Notes: generated by a model not told the origin, from the sequence alone. Shown: positions 8,140 to 17,414, counted from the stretch's first letter. The stretch: 64,000 bases of DNA from Flavobacteriales bacterium UBA4110 (GCA_002383165.1 DFXK01000002.1:288638-352637); one strand, 5' to 3'. Translations and numbers: made by a program.

Positions 8140-8643
8140 ATGAAGAGATTTGCGTCGGTCTTAGTTCTGTTTTCGTTGATTTTATCCTTACTCTCTTTCA
8201 GATTTCATCCTTATCACGTTGGATCTATGGAATTTAATTATAACAAGAAATCTTCAACTTTCGAGATCACAGGCAGATTTTTTATGGATGATTTAGAAAA
8301 CGCTGTCAATAAAAAATATGGTAAAAACCTCCACTTTATGGACAAAAAATCCGAAAAAGAAATGCAGCAGATTCTTAAAAGTTATGCCTCAGAATATCTT
8401 AAACTGAAAGTCAATAATCAATTAACAAAAGTAAATTTTATTGGTTTTGAGGAAGATAAAGAAAGTGTCGATCTTTTTCTGGAGTCCGAACCAGTCGCCA
8501 ATCCAAAGAAAATAGAAACAGCAGTAAGCTTTCTTTATAATATTTTTGATGATCAGATGAACATCATCCATATCACTATAAATGGCAACCGGAAGAGTGA
8601 AAAGCTGAGTTTCCCGAATCGTTACCTCTATCAGCAGTTTTAG
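8140..8643 (+). CDS. DUF6702-family exported protein
   Basis: This 167-residue protein has an N-terminal signal or anchor segment (about residues 3-20) followed by FHPYHVGSMEFNYN, typical of the DUF6702 family. It is compact and beta-rich, with a late IFDDQMNIIHITINGNR stretch. No enzyme motif is visible and no function is established. It sits back to back with the HupE-like gene, so an envelope-linked role in metal handling is possible but unproven. A two-component system follows in the same orientation after a short gap that carries its own promoter-like element. Confidence 0.7.
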   Translation: MKRFASVLVLFSLILSLLSFRFHPYHVGSMEFNYNKKSSTFEITGRFFMDDLENAVNKKYGKNLHFMDKKSEKEMQQILKSYASEYLKLKVNNQLTKVNFIGFEEDKESVDLFLESEPVANPKKIETAVSFLYNIFDDQMNIIHITINGNRKSEKLSFPNRYLYQQF

Positions 8644-8656
8644 CAAACTAATTTTA

Positions 8657-8664
8657 TATTTTTG
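8657..8664 (+). promoter_or_regulatory. Predicted -7 element for the two-component system
   Basis: TATTTTTG fits TAnnTTTG and lies 11 bases before the response-regulator ATG, implying a very short leader. No clear -33 box was found, so readthrough from the DUF6702 gene is also possible. Confidence 0.5.
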
Positions 8665-8675
8665 TAGAATTAGTT

Positions 8676-9377
8676 ATGAAAAAAATTATTCTGATAGAAG
8701 ACGAATCCAGCGTTGTTTCCTTTATCAAAAAAGGATTGCAGGAATTGGATTATGAGATTACCGTAGCTTTGGACGGCACAACAGGGATTAAATTGGTCGA
8801 TGACAATGATTTCGATTTAATTATTCTTGATATAATGTTGCCGGACATCAATGGTCTAGAAGTTTGTAAAGAAATCAGGAAGCAAAATAAAACCGTACCT
8901 ATTCTATTTTTAACCGCTTTAGATTCTTCTGAGAATATAGTCCTCGGGCTAGAAAGTGGTGGCGACGATTATCTTGTGAAGCCTTTCAAATTCATAGAAT
9001 TGGTTGCAAGAATCAAATCTCTTCTTAGAAGAAGCGGACATCATAACGGATCTGAATCCAACGAAATTGATGATGAAAATACTTATCAATTCTCTGATTT
9101 AACAGTTAATGATTATACCAAAAAAGTAACCCGCTCGGGAGCAGAAATTTCACTTACCTCAACAGAATACAAGCTTCTACTCTATTTTCTGAATAATCCT
9201 GAAAAAGTGATTTCCAGAGCCGAAATATTGGAAGCAGTTTGGGGCGTGAACTACGAATTAGGAACCAATGTTGTGGACGTTTACGTTAATTATCTCAGAA
9301 AAAAACTAGACACTCAGGATGATGATAAACTGATTCACACTGTAATAGGAATGGGTTACGTTCTAAAAAAATCATAA
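8676..9377 (+). CDS. OmpR/PhoB-family response regulator
   Basis: The 233-residue protein has a receiver domain (1-118) with the acidic pair E8-D9, phospho-acceptor D52 (LDIMLPD), T80 and K102 (VKPF). A winged-helix DNA-binding domain (about 130-232) contains LTSTEYKLL and VVDVYVNYLRKKL, typical of OmpR-type regulators. It should bind DNA once phosphorylated by the histidine kinase encoded 3 bases downstream. The target genes are unknown; the Usp-like and DUF1275 genes downstream are the nearest candidates. The sequence resembles heavy-metal regulators such as CusR, but that is not proof of a metal signal. Confidence 0.92.
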   Translation: MKKIILIEDESSVVSFIKKGLQELDYEITVALDGTTGIKLVDDNDFDLIILDIMLPDINGLEVCKEIRKQNKTVPILFLTALDSSENIVLGLESGGDDYLVKPFKFIELVARIKSLLRRSGHHNGSESNEIDDENTYQFSDLTVNDYTKKVTRSGAEISLTSTEYKLLLYFLNNPEKVISRAEILEAVWGVNYELGTNVVDVYVNYLRKKLDTQDDDKLIHTVIGMGYVLKKS

Positions 9378-9380
9378 ACA

Positions 9381-10772
9381 GTGCTGAAAGGAAATCCTAC
9401 CAATCAAACAAAAACAATGCTTCTTTTGATGCTGGTTTTTACAGTTGTCATTCTACTGTTCAGTGGATTGGTATATTTTTCTATTGTTAATTTTTCACAT
9501 CAGCGTTTTTACGAATTACTGAAAATCCGAGCAACAACAATTGTCCAAATCGAGAAAAGCAAAGAACATCTTGATATTCCAGAAAATCATATTCTGAATA
9601 GCTTGAATGACGAAGAACTTCCGATGGAAAAAGATTATGTTTTTGAGGTTCCGAAGGATTCTAATTACAGTCATATTTCTAATCAAATTCATATTCCAGA
9701 TAGTTTTTTCAAAAGCATTGTAAAAAAAGGAGAATCCAATTATAATGACAAAGAATTCTATTATATAGGACAATCTTTTACTTCCAATAATAAAACATAC
9801 ATTGCAATAGCTTCGGCACAAAATCATTATGTAGTTCATTATTTGGGCTATCTGAAGAGAACTTTGATGACTTGTATGATCTTGGCTTTGTTCTTTTCGA
9901 TGATTTTTTCTTTTTATTTATCCAAGACGCTGTTCCGCCCAATTCTTAAAATCACAGGAAAAGTAAAAGAAATCAGTTCAGAGAATCTGCATCTTAGGTT
10001 GGAATCTCAGCCGGGAAATAAAGAATTGAATGAACTGGTAGATACTTTCAACGATATGTTGAACAGGATTGAAACATCTTTTGAAACCCAAAATCACTTG
10101 ATCGGAAATGTTTCGCACGAACTGAGAACACCTCTCACTTCGATTATGGGTGAAGCGGACGTGGCGTTATCTATCCCAAGATCAAAAGAACATTACCAGG
10201 AAACGCTTCAGATAATTCTGAATGAAGCTGAAAAATTAGATAAAAAAATCAAGGCTTTGCTAATGATTGCCCAAACTGGATTTGATGGGAAAATTCAGAA
10301 AATGGATAAAGTGAGAATGGATCAGTTGCTTTGGGATGTTATCGAAACGGCTACGAGAATCAATGCTAAAAATAATGTTTTTATGGATATCAGCATGTTA
10401 CCGGATAATCCTAAAAAACTGAAAGTTCAAGGTAACGAACAGCTCCTGCACCTTGCAATGGCAAACATCATCAACAATGGTTGCAAATATTCTAATTTCC
10501 AACAAGTTAAAGTTTCTCTTGGTGCGACCGATGATCACGTTTATATTATTATTAAGGACAGTGGAATCGGGATTCCTGATTCTGAAATGGATAAAATCTA
10601 CGATCCGTTTTTCCGTGCGTCAAATACGAAAAACTACGAAGGTTACGGAATTGGTTTACCTTTAGCGAGAAACATTATCAGGATCCATAATGGCGAATTG
10701 ATTGTGAACTCTAAAGAAAATGTTGGAACTACGGTCCAGATTCGTTTTCCTATTTATGTTCCGACTGAATAA
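9381..10772 (+). CDS. Sensor histidine kinase (HAMP, HisKA, HATPase_c)
   Basis: The 463-residue protein has two membrane helices (about 12-36 and 160-180) flanking a periplasmic sensor region of about 120 residues. A HAMP linker (181-235), a HisKA domain with phospho-acceptor H246 (VSHELRTPLTSI) and a C-terminal ATPase domain follow. The ATPase domain contains the N-box NIINNGCKYS, the G1 box DSGIGIP and the G2 box GYGIGLPLA. It starts with GTG right behind the response-regulator stop, so the two are co-translated. The periplasmic part shows no family I can name, so the signal is unknown. Confidence 0.92.
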   Translation: MLKGNPTNQTKTMLLLMLVFTVVILLFSGLVYFSIVNFSHQRFYELLKIRATTIVQIEKSKEHLDIPENHILNSLNDEELPMEKDYVFEVPKDSNYSHISNQIHIPDSFFKSIVKKGESNYNDKEFYYIGQSFTSNNKTYIAIASAQNHYVVHYLGYLKRTLMTCMILALFFSMIFSFYLSKTLFRPILKITGKVKEISSENLHLRLESQPGNKELNELVDTFNDMLNRIETSFETQNHLIGNVSHELRTPLTSIMGEADVALSIPRSKEHYQETLQIILNEAEKLDKKIKALLMIAQTGFDGKIQKMDKVRMDQLLWDVIETATRINAKNNVFMDISMLPDNPKKLKVQGNEQLLHLAMANIINNGCKYSNFQQVKVSLGATDDHVYIIIKDSGIGIPDSEMDKIYDPFFRASNTKNYEGYGIGLPLARNIIRIHNGELIVNSKENVGTTVQIRFPIYVPTE

Positions 10773-10814
10773 AACGTTGAATCGCTCGCAGCCCGACCTG
10801 AGCGGAGCTCATTT

Positions 10815-10846
10815 TTTAGCTTGGATTTAGCTTGGATTTAGCTTGG
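10815..10846. repeat. Tandem repeat, 11-base unit, about three copies
   Basis: The unit TTTAGCTTGGA occurs at 10815, 10826 and 10837 (the last copy incomplete). It lies in a GC-richer patch (about 10785-10885) behind the histidine kinase, with CCCGACCTGAGCGGAGCTC just before it. The rest of the gap to 11064 is AT-rich and shows no gene. Confidence 0.7.
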
Positions 10847-11064
10847 GGAAAAATAGCGGGAACGGAGGGCGGAAAAGCTGCCCAAAATATTTTCATCTAC
10901 ACATTTGAACTTAGATTTCGTTCTAAAATTAATTTCTTAATTGAAATTCTAATCTCATTTTAATCTCTTTAATTACATTTTAATTTCGTTCCAAAAGCAT
11001 TCTAATTTGGTCATAATAGTTTTGTATCATCAAAAAGTAACAAAACCAATTAAATCAAAATATT

Positions 11065-11556
11065 ATGATCAAAACCATTTTAATTGCTACAGATTTTTCT
11101 TTAGAATCTTTGGATATTCTAAAAAAAGTTTTAAAAAACAAAAATGATCAAAACGATGAAAATCAATACAACATCCTTTTCGTTTCGGGATACGATATGG
11201 GCGATTCTATCAGAGATCTTTTGTTCACGACCAAGAGTACAATTTTTGGAAAAATAAGATCTCAGGAATTTTGCGATGCTTACAGCATTATCAATAACAA
11301 GTATCCGAATCTGATCAACAAAATCACTTGTGACATTTTCACTGGAAGTTTCCAAAGAACTTTTAACAATTATGTGGAAGCTACAAAGATTGCAGAAGCT
11401 TACTACTCCTCTTCAAAAAGTAATAATATAAGCAAAGGTCAATTTGATATCACGCCGTATGTCAAAAAATGTAAGCATTTGGAAGCTGTGGAAATCATTA
11501 CCCAAGCTCCGGAATTTGTTCATGAAAAAGGCAGACTTGCCGAAGTTTTCTCTTAG
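11065..11556 (+). CDS. Divergent universal-stress-protein-like protein
   Basis: The 163-residue product begins MIKTILIATDFSLESLDIL, which matches the first strand and Asp-Phe-Ser start of Usp domains. The rest is divergent: the C-terminal G-x2-G-x9-G(S/T) nucleotide-binding loop is not evident, so ATP binding is doubtful. It precedes a DUF1275 membrane-protein gene by about 50 bases in the same orientation and may share its transcript. Function is unknown; assignment rests on the N-terminus and length. Confidence 0.5.
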   Translation: MIKTILIATDFSLESLDILKKVLKNKNDQNDENQYNILFVSGYDMGDSIRDLLFTTKSTIFGKIRSQEFCDAYSIINNKYPNLINKITCDIFTGSFQRTFNNYVEATKIAEAYYSSSKSNNISKGQFDITPYVKKCKHLEAVEIITQAPEFVHEKGRLAEVFS

Positions 11557-11605
11557 AATCTGATTCTCGGGAAATTTTATTATTCAATCATTAAATTAAA
11601 TCACA

Positions 11606-12454
11606 ATGTTAAGAAATTATAGTAACAGCAGAACGTTGGGAGACAACATTAGACTGGGGACGCTGACTGCATTCACTGCAGGGACTATAAATATAGCATC
11701 TCTATTGATATTCTTGTCTTTTACATCCAACGTAACAGGACATTATGCGATTTTCGCAGCAGAAATAAGTCAAGGAAACTGGGCACAGGTTGCTGTGGTT
11801 GCAGGATGGATTTTCTTGTTCTTCTTTGGAGGATTTGTAGCGAATCTAAGTGTCATCAACTTCAACAAAAAAAGCAAATATTTTGCCCACGCTTTTCCAA
11901 TTATATTAGAAATACTCTGTCTTTTGACAGTGGGAATCTATGGACAATTTTACTACGAAAAAACATTAGGAGAAACCGAAGCTTTGGTAGCATTAATGTT
12001 ATTCGCAACAGGTTTACAAAACGGTTTAACAGCGAGTATCTCAAACTTCTCTGTAAAAACAACGCACCTTACGGGAACCACGACAGATTTGGGAATTTTG
12101 GCATCGATGTTTACTCAGAAAAAATTCAGAAAAAACCCTGAATTAATTGCAAGAGCAAAACTATTGACTAGTATTATGGCCGCTTACGTTTTAGGAGCAA
12201 TCTTCTCTGGATTAACCTATTACAGTTTGGAATTCCGTGTGTTTTATGTCATCAGCGTTTGTCTTTTGGTTGTCATTGGTTATGACTTTTATAAAATTAA
12301 TATCAGACATTTCCAGACAGAATATCGATATTATAAAATCTATCATAAACCAACCTTCATCGCATTTTTGTACTACAAAATCCATAATAAAGACGAGAAA
12401 AGAACTGTAAGTAGACCTAATACTAATGCAAAATTGGCCTTTAGCGACAAGTAA
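11606..12454 (+). CDS. YoaK/DUF1275-family membrane protein
   Basis: The 282-residue protein has about six predicted helices. It carries the two conserved DUF1275 signatures, TSNVTGHYA near residue 40 and KTTHLTGTTTDLG near residue 150, in matching halves of the protein. The family is widespread and resembles small-molecule exporters, but no substrate is established. A tail of about 60 charged residues follows the last helix. It is probably co-transcribed with the Usp-like gene and ends before a bidirectional terminator shared with trxB. Confidence 0.82.
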   Translation: MLRNYSNSRTLGDNIRLGTLTAFTAGTINIASLLIFLSFTSNVTGHYAIFAAEISQGNWAQVAVVAGWIFLFFFGGFVANLSVINFNKKSKYFAHAFPIILEILCLLTVGIYGQFYYEKTLGETEALVALMLFATGLQNGLTASISNFSVKTTHLTGTTTDLGILASMFTQKKFRKNPELIARAKLLTSIMAAYVLGAIFSGLTYYSLEFRVFYVISVCLLVVIGYDFYKINIRHFQTEYRYYKIYHKPTFIAFLYYKIHNKDEKRTVSRPNTNAKLAFSDK

Positions 12455-12511
12455 TTATTCCTCTAAAAACACTGCACCATAAATCAATTTTTTGTAATAG
12501 TTCTTTATTAA

Positions 12512-12542
12512 AAAACCGCTTTAGAAATTCTAAAGCGGTTTT
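12512..12542. terminator. Bidirectional terminator between DUF1275 gene and trxB
   Basis: AAAACCGCTTTAGAA pairs with TTCTAAAGCGGTTTT with T-rich sequence on both sides, between two convergent genes. Confidence 0.85.
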
Positions 12543-12566
12543 GATTTTATAATATTGAATTTTCAA

Positions 12567-13535
12567 TTATTGCTCAACCCAAGTATGATTTTCTCCGGCT
12601 AATTCACCAAGATATTTCTCCGCATCCATTGCCGCCATACAACCACTTCCCGCAGCTGTAATTGCTTGTCTGTAATGGTGGTCCTGCACATCTCCTGCTG
12701 CGAAAACTCCAGGAAGATTGGTTCTTGAGGACTTACCTTCCGTGATGATATATTCGTTTTCGTCTAGGTCGATTTGTCCTTTGAAGATTTCCGTGTTTGG
12801 TTTGTGACCAATTGCAATAAAAATCCCGTGAACATCTATTGTAGAAACCTCGTCAGTCAAATTATTTACCACTTTAGCTCTTTCTACCAAGAAGTTTTCT
12901 CCTTCGATTCCTATTAACTCGTGATTGTATTTCACTTCGATATTTGGTGTACTCAAAACTCTGTCAACCATTACTTTTGAAGCACGGAAATGGTCTTTTC
13001 TTACCAACAATGTCACTTTATTACAAATCTTAGAAAGATAAGTTGCTTCTTCTGCCGCTGTATCTCCAGCTCCAACAACAATTACATCTTTCCCTCTGTA
13101 GAAAAATCCATCACAAGTTGCACACGCAGAAACTCCTCCGCCAGCGTATTTTTTCTCATCAGCTAAGCCCAGATATTTTGCAGTCGCACCTGTAGAGATA
13201 ATCACACTTTTTGCCAAAATCTCACGAGAACCTGTGCTCAGTTTATGAATCCCACCTCTTTCTTTAGCAAATTCCACTTTGGAAATCATTTCATAATGAA
13301 CTTTAGTCTCGAAACGTTCCGCTTGTTTCTGAAGGTGAAGCATCATTTCTGGTCCGGTAATTCCATCCGGATAGCCAGGGAAATTTTCTACTTCCGTTGT
13401 TGTTGTTAATTGTCCTCCAGGTTCCAATCCTGTGAATAGTTCAGGTTTAAGACTTGCTCTTGCTGCGTAAATTGCCGCTGTAAAACCAGCTGGTCCGGAA
13501 CCTACAATGACACACTCTAAGATATTGTTCTCCAT
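12567..13535 (-). CDS. trxB: Thioredoxin-disulfide reductase
   Basis: The 322-residue enzyme has the FAD-binding GSGPAG at 12-17, the redox-active C138-A-T-C141 followed by DG, the NADPH-binding GAGDTA at 155-160 and a late AAGDVQD FAD motif. It passes electrons from NADPH to thioredoxin in the cytoplasm. Length is typical. A TATATTTG -7 element lies 64 bases upstream of the ATG, so it likely has its own promoter. No thioredoxin gene is near. Confidence 0.96.
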   Translation of the reverse strand: MENNILECVIVGSGPAGFTAAIYAARASLKPELFTGLEPGGQLTTTTEVENFPGYPDGITGPEMMLHLQKQAERFETKVHYEMISKVEFAKERGGIHKLSTGSREILAKSVIISTGATAKYLGLADEKKYAGGGVSACATCDGFFYRGKDVIVVGAGDTAAEEATYLSKICNKVTLLVRKDHFRASKVMVDRVLSTPNIEVKYNHELIGIEGENFLVERAKVVNNLTDEVSTIDVHGIFIAIGHKPNTEIFKGQIDLDENEYIITEGKSSRTNLPGVFAAGDVQDHHYRQAITAAGSGCMAAMDAEKYLGELAGENHTWVEQ

Positions 13536-13598
13536 TTCTATTATTAAATTATTTTATTTTTAAGGAATAAATTCCATTTCCTTTCGAATTGGAATTTT

Positions 13599-13606
13599 CA
13601 AATATA
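13599..13606 (-). promoter_or_regulatory. Predicted -7 element of trxB
   Basis: TATATTTG on the minus strand fits TAnnTTTG, with a leader of about 57 bases to the trxB ATG. A TTTG sits 24 bases further upstream, slightly beyond the usual spacing. Confidence 0.55.
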
Positions 13607-13759
13607 ATTCTTTGTTTGAAAAATCGATTACAAATTTCGGGAATTAATTATTCAGAACCTATCTAAAATGTCAATGTTGAATATATGATTGATGAATGAT
13701 ATTTGATAGTTGATAAATTTCTGGTATGAGATAATCTAAGTTATCATGAAAGGGAATTT

Positions 13760-14797
13760 TTAAACGGACACTTTCAGTTCATCAATTTTTATGATTTTGT
13801 AAACCAGCTCTTTGTAGATTTCTTCATCTTCCATTTGTCTTACGCCAAGACCTTTGGATTTCAAATCCATCTCACGAAGAACAGAAATAACTCTAGTTGC
13901 GTGTTTCAGTGGATAGAATCTTGCGGCCTCTGCATAATTTTTAATTGCAAATGGAGCCACTCCCATTGTTGATGCAATATTTTGTGGTGATTGACCGGAT
14001 AAAGTATGATAAATAATGATATTGGAAAAGAAATTGTAAAGTGCCCCAAATGCCATCTGGATTGGATTGGCTTTCTTGTTCTTTCCCATATAATAGGCGA
14101 TGCTGAAAGCTTTTGCCATATCTTTAGTCGCCAAGGCATTCTGTAATTCAAAAATGTTGAAATCTTTACTGATTCCGATATGTTCCTCAATAATTTTTCC
14201 GTCCAGAACAGCACCGTCTTTTAGAACGATTTTCAATTTGTTCAGTTCGTTTGCAATTCTGGAAAGGTCATTCCCGAGATATTCTGCCAAGAGATGACTG
14301 ATGTTAGGCGCAGATTTGATTCCCATCACAGTCATTTCCCCTTGAATCCAAGTTGGAAGTTGATAATCTTTCATCTTTTCACTCGTGAAAAGCATTCCTG
14401 ATTTAGCCAAAGTTTTCGCTACTTTTTTTCTGGCATCTAACTTTTTGTGTTTGTGAGCAATTACCAGAATTGTAGAGGGAACAGGATTTTCTAAATAAGC
14501 TTCTAAAGCTTTGGATTCTTCTTCATTCAGTTTCATATCCTGCGCTTCTTTCACAATGATAAGCTGTTTGTCGCCCATCATCGGATATTGTCTCGCCAAA
14601 GAAAGCACTTCCAGGTAATTAGTATCTCGGCCATATGCAACCGTTTGGTTGAAGGCTTTCTCATCTTCTTCCAAAACATCCTGCTCAAAATGCTTGACAG
14701 CCAAATCGATATAAAACGCCTCGTCGCCCTGAAAAAAATAAACCGGTAAGAGTTCTTTATTTTTAATATTTTTGAGGATAATATCTATTTCTTTCAT
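13760..14797 (-). CDS. holA: DNA polymerase III subunit delta
   Basis: The 345-residue protein matches HolA: an N-terminal FFQGDEAFYID segment, an AAA+-like fold without a working P-loop, and a C-terminal helical collar domain with FALGALYNFF-like helices (here AFGALYNFFSNI). It is the clamp-loader subunit that opens the sliding clamp. Its start codon is only 8 bases from that of a divergent HsdR_N-like gene. Each gene's promoter must therefore lie within or upstream of the other's coding region. Confidence 0.9.
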   Translation of the reverse strand: MKEIDIILKNIKNKELLPVYFFQGDEAFYIDLAVKHFEQDVLEEDEKAFNQTVAYGRDTNYLEVLSLARQYPMMGDKQLIIVKEAQDMKLNEEESKALEAYLENPVPSTILVIAHKHKKLDARKKVAKTLAKSGMLFTSEKMKDYQLPTWIQGEMTVMGIKSAPNISHLLAEYLGNDLSRIANELNKLKIVLKDGAVLDGKIIEEHIGISKDFNIFELQNALATKDMAKAFSIAYYMGKNKKANPIQMAFGALYNFFSNIIIYHTLSGQSPQNIASTMGVAPFAIKNYAEAARFYPLKHATRVISVLREMDLKSKGLGVRQMEDEEIYKELVYKIIKIDELKVSV

Positions 14798-14805
14798 CTT
14801 AAAAT

Positions 14806-15240
14806 ATGCAAGTTCCGAAGCTAAATTTTGATCACACGTTCGATTTTCAAATCAAACAAGACAAAGATACATTTTTTATCTATGATTTGGTTCGGAAAAG
14901 CTGGCTTGTACTCACGCCGGAAGAATGGGTAAGACAGCATTGGTTGCATTATTTTCGGTTTGTGAAAAAGAAAAATTTATCCTCATTAATCCTAGAACAA
15001 AAACTCGAACTAAACGGAACTACAAAACGAATTGACCTTCTAGTTACAGAAAAAACGAAACCAAAAATCCTCGTAGAATGTAAAGCTCCGAATGTTCCTT
15101 TGAAGCCAATTCACTTTGAGCAAATTGCAAGATATAATAGTTTAATCGGCGCTGAACAAATTATTATTAGTAATGGTTTCCATCATATTTTTGCAGAATA
15201 TAAAGACGAAAAATACCAGTTTTTGAACTCGAAATTTTGA
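14806..15240 (+). CDS. HsdR N-terminal-like PD-(D/E)xK domain protein
   Basis: The 144-residue single-domain protein has the nuclease core of type I restriction HsdR N-termini: E44-type helix residues in WVRQHWLHYF, RIDLLV (Asp) and ILVECKAP (Glu-x-Lys), then a Gln in EQIARYN. No helicase or methylase partner is encoded nearby, so it is not a restriction enzyme by itself. Divergent pairing with holA hints at a housekeeping role in DNA metabolism; this is inference. The catalytic residues look intact. Confidence 0.75.
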   Translation: MQVPKLNFDHTFDFQIKQDKDTFFIYDLVRKSWLVLTPEEWVRQHWLHYFRFVKKKNLSSLILEQKLELNGTTKRIDLLVTEKTKPKILVECKAPNVPLKPIHFEQIARYNSLIGAEQIIISNGFHHIFAEYKDEKYQFLNSKF

Positions 15241-15358
15241 TAATTTTATTTTTTCGAAATTTGTTCATTTTTACAATTTGAGCCGCTTAAAAACACAAAT
15301 TTTAAAGTCATCTGCAAACATATGATGAGCGAAATGCTGATTTAGCCTAAATAATTTT

Positions 15359-16366
15359 CTACAAATTAAAATCCCGCTTCGGATTGAAAAGGAAAATCAA
15401 AAAGAAAAATAAAACGGAAACCGCCAAAAAGTATTGGTAATAATGAACCGCAGATTGAGAACTGATGGTTGTAGAACTAGAGCCAGTGTTCTTACGAAGT
15501 TCATCCATCAGATTATTGACAGTACTTTCCAAATTATTCCCATCCAGATAGTTTCCGCCCGTTGAAGATGATATATTTCGTAATGCCTTGGTCTGCAATT
15601 TCGAAACCACAGTTTCGCCATACATATCGGATTTGTAACCCATTAATTGCCCAAAGTAATATTCCGGAATGGGAGCCCCTTCCTCTGTTCCTACTCCAAC
15701 TGCTGTTACTCTTATTCCTTGTTTTTTCGCCAGATTAATCGCTTCGTCTTCGTGGCCTTCGTTATCCTCACCATCACTTATTAAGACGATATTTCGAGAC
15801 CCTTTTGTTATATTTTTGAATTTCTGAGCAGCGATTTGTATCGGTTTCAGAAAATCGGTTCCCTGATTTTGAATCACACTGGTTTCAATACCCTGCAGAT
15901 AGGTTTCTGCGGCTGAATAATCACTGGACAAAGGCATTACCGAATAAGCATCTCCAGCAAAAACGATAATTCCTACTCTATCGTTAGACATCTTCTGCAG
16001 CGAATTAATAATGATATTTTTTGCTTCGTCTAATCTGCTTGGCTGGATGTCTTGTGCATTCATCGAGTTGGAAACATCCAGAACGAAAATTGTGCTGCTT
16101 ACATTTTGTTGTACACTAATTTCTTCTTTCCCGCCCAAAAGGTCAATAATCGAAAATATCAGAAATAGAAATCCTAGTAAATATAAAACTGGAAATAGCT
16201 TTGCAAAGCCAGATGTTTTCTCGAACAACACATCTTGGAATCTATTTTCTGCGAAAAGGTTTCTTTTGCGGTTTTTCCAACGAATATAATGAATGATGAA
16301 GTAACCAATGACAGGCAACAACAGAAGCAACAACAGATACCAGTAATTTCCTAAATACCAATTCAT
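15359..16366 (-). CDS. batB: VWA-domain membrane protein BatB
   Basis: The 335-residue protein has N-terminal helices (about 7-26 and 58-76), a von Willebrand A domain with the metal-site motif D97-V-S99-N-S101, a second ISDGEDNEG motif, and a C-terminal anchor helix. It follows batA by 4 bases, last in a moxR-DUF58-batD-like-batA-batB operon. These Bat proteins are linked to aerotolerance and envelope stress in Bacteroidota and are thought to act with the MoxR ATPase. The usual downstream partners batC, batD and batE are not here; the next gene is on the other strand. Confidence 0.85.
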   Translation of the reverse strand: MNWYLGNYWYLLLLLLLPVIGYFIIHYIRWKNRKRNLFAENRFQDVLFEKTSGFAKLFPVLYLLGFLFLIFSIIDLLGGKEEISVQQNVSSTIFVLDVSNSMNAQDIQPSRLDEAKNIIINSLQKMSNDRVGIIVFAGDAYSVMPLSSDYSAAETYLQGIETSVIQNQGTDFLKPIQIAAQKFKNITKGSRNIVLISDGEDNEGHEDEAINLAKKQGIRVTAVGVGTEEGAPIPEYYFGQLMGYKSDMYGETVVSKLQTKALRNISSSTGGNYLDGNNLESTVNNLMDELRKNTGSSSTTISSQSAVHYYQYFLAVSVLFFFLIFLFNPKRDFNL

Positions 16367-16370
16367 CAGT

Positions 16371-17360
16371 TTAATTCAAAATTTTAAAAATTACCCACCT
16401 CAGCAATGCATCGAAAATCAGAAATCCTAAAGCAATCCAAAGAAATATTCTGAAATACTCTTCATAGTTATACAATTTTGAAGATTTGACATCAGATTTC
16501 TCCAGTTGATTGATTTCATCATACACATTTTGCAAACTGCTGTTGGAAGTTGCACGAAAATATTTTCCTCCAGTTAATTGAGCAATATCAATCAACGTAT
16601 TTTCATCAATTTCAGTTTTTTGTTCTGTAAAAACTATATCACCAAAAATATTAGTTCCGGTTGGAAAAGCAGCAAAACCATTACTACCAATCCCTACTGT
16701 ATAAACTTTGATGTTATTATTTTTTGCCAGTTCCGCAGCGATCTGTGGTGGCATTGCATTGAGAATTGTATTGACACCATCCGTCATGAGGATGATTATT
16801 TTACTTTTGGCTTTGCTTTTTTTCAAGTGGTTGACCGCTACAGAAAGACCTTCGCCAATAGCTGTTCCAGGTTGCAATTCCAGAGGATTTAATTGATTTA
16901 ATTCATCAATCACCACTTGATGGTCGGTTGTCAAGGGTACTTTGGTATAAGCTTCTCCGGAATAAGCTACCAGTCCAATCCTGTCATTTTCTCTTTTATT
17001 AACAAAATCAATAGCAATTTTTTTGAGTGCTTCCAGTCTGTCAGGATCCAGATCTTTTGCCAACATACTGAGTGAAACATCTACGGAAAGCATAATATCA
17101 ATCCCTTTCGACTCATCTCTATCTTGCGAAATCGTGTATGTTCTCGGCCTTGCCAAAGCGATAATTAATGCTGTGAGAATGAAATATTTGGAGATTTTCA
17201 AAAACTTCATCACCAAGGAAATATTTCCGCTTGGGCGCATATTAGTCACAGAAGGCACAGCAATTCCTCTACTTTTTTTCTTGCCCGAATCCAATATTAA
17301 TAAAGGAATGAACAAAATAAAAAGCAGTAAAAACCACGGACTGTAAAACTCGAAATTCAC
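16371..17360 (-). CDS. batA: VWA-domain membrane protein BatA
   Basis: The 329-residue protein has two N-terminal helices (about 7-24 and 56-72), a VWA domain with intact MIDAS residues D94-V-S96-L-S98 and MTDGVNT, and a C-terminal helix (about 306-325). The arrangement is the same as in BatB, and the pair are paralogues. The gene lies between the BatD-like gene and batB in one operon. The VWA domain faces the periplasm and likely assembles a metal-dependent complex. The role in oxidative or envelope stress is known only from family members. Confidence 0.87.
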   Translation of the reverse strand: MNFEFYSPWFLLLFILFIPLLILDSGKKKSRGIAVPSVTNMRPSGNISLVMKFLKISKYFILTALIIALARPRTYTISQDRDESKGIDIMLSVDVSLSMLAKDLDPDRLEALKKIAIDFVNKRENDRIGLVAYSGEAYTKVPLTTDHQVVIDELNQLNPLELQPGTAIGEGLSVAVNHLKKSKAKSKIIILMTDGVNTILNAMPPQIAAELAKNNNIKVYTVGIGSNGFAAFPTGTNIFGDIVFTEQKTEIDENTLIDIAQLTGGKYFRATSNSSLQNVYDEINQLEKSDVKSSKLYNYEEYFRIFLWIALGFLIFDALLRWVIFKILN

Positions 17361-17414
17361 GGATTAATTATAAATGATTAATGATGATTGATAAATGATT
17401 TTATTAAACTTTTC

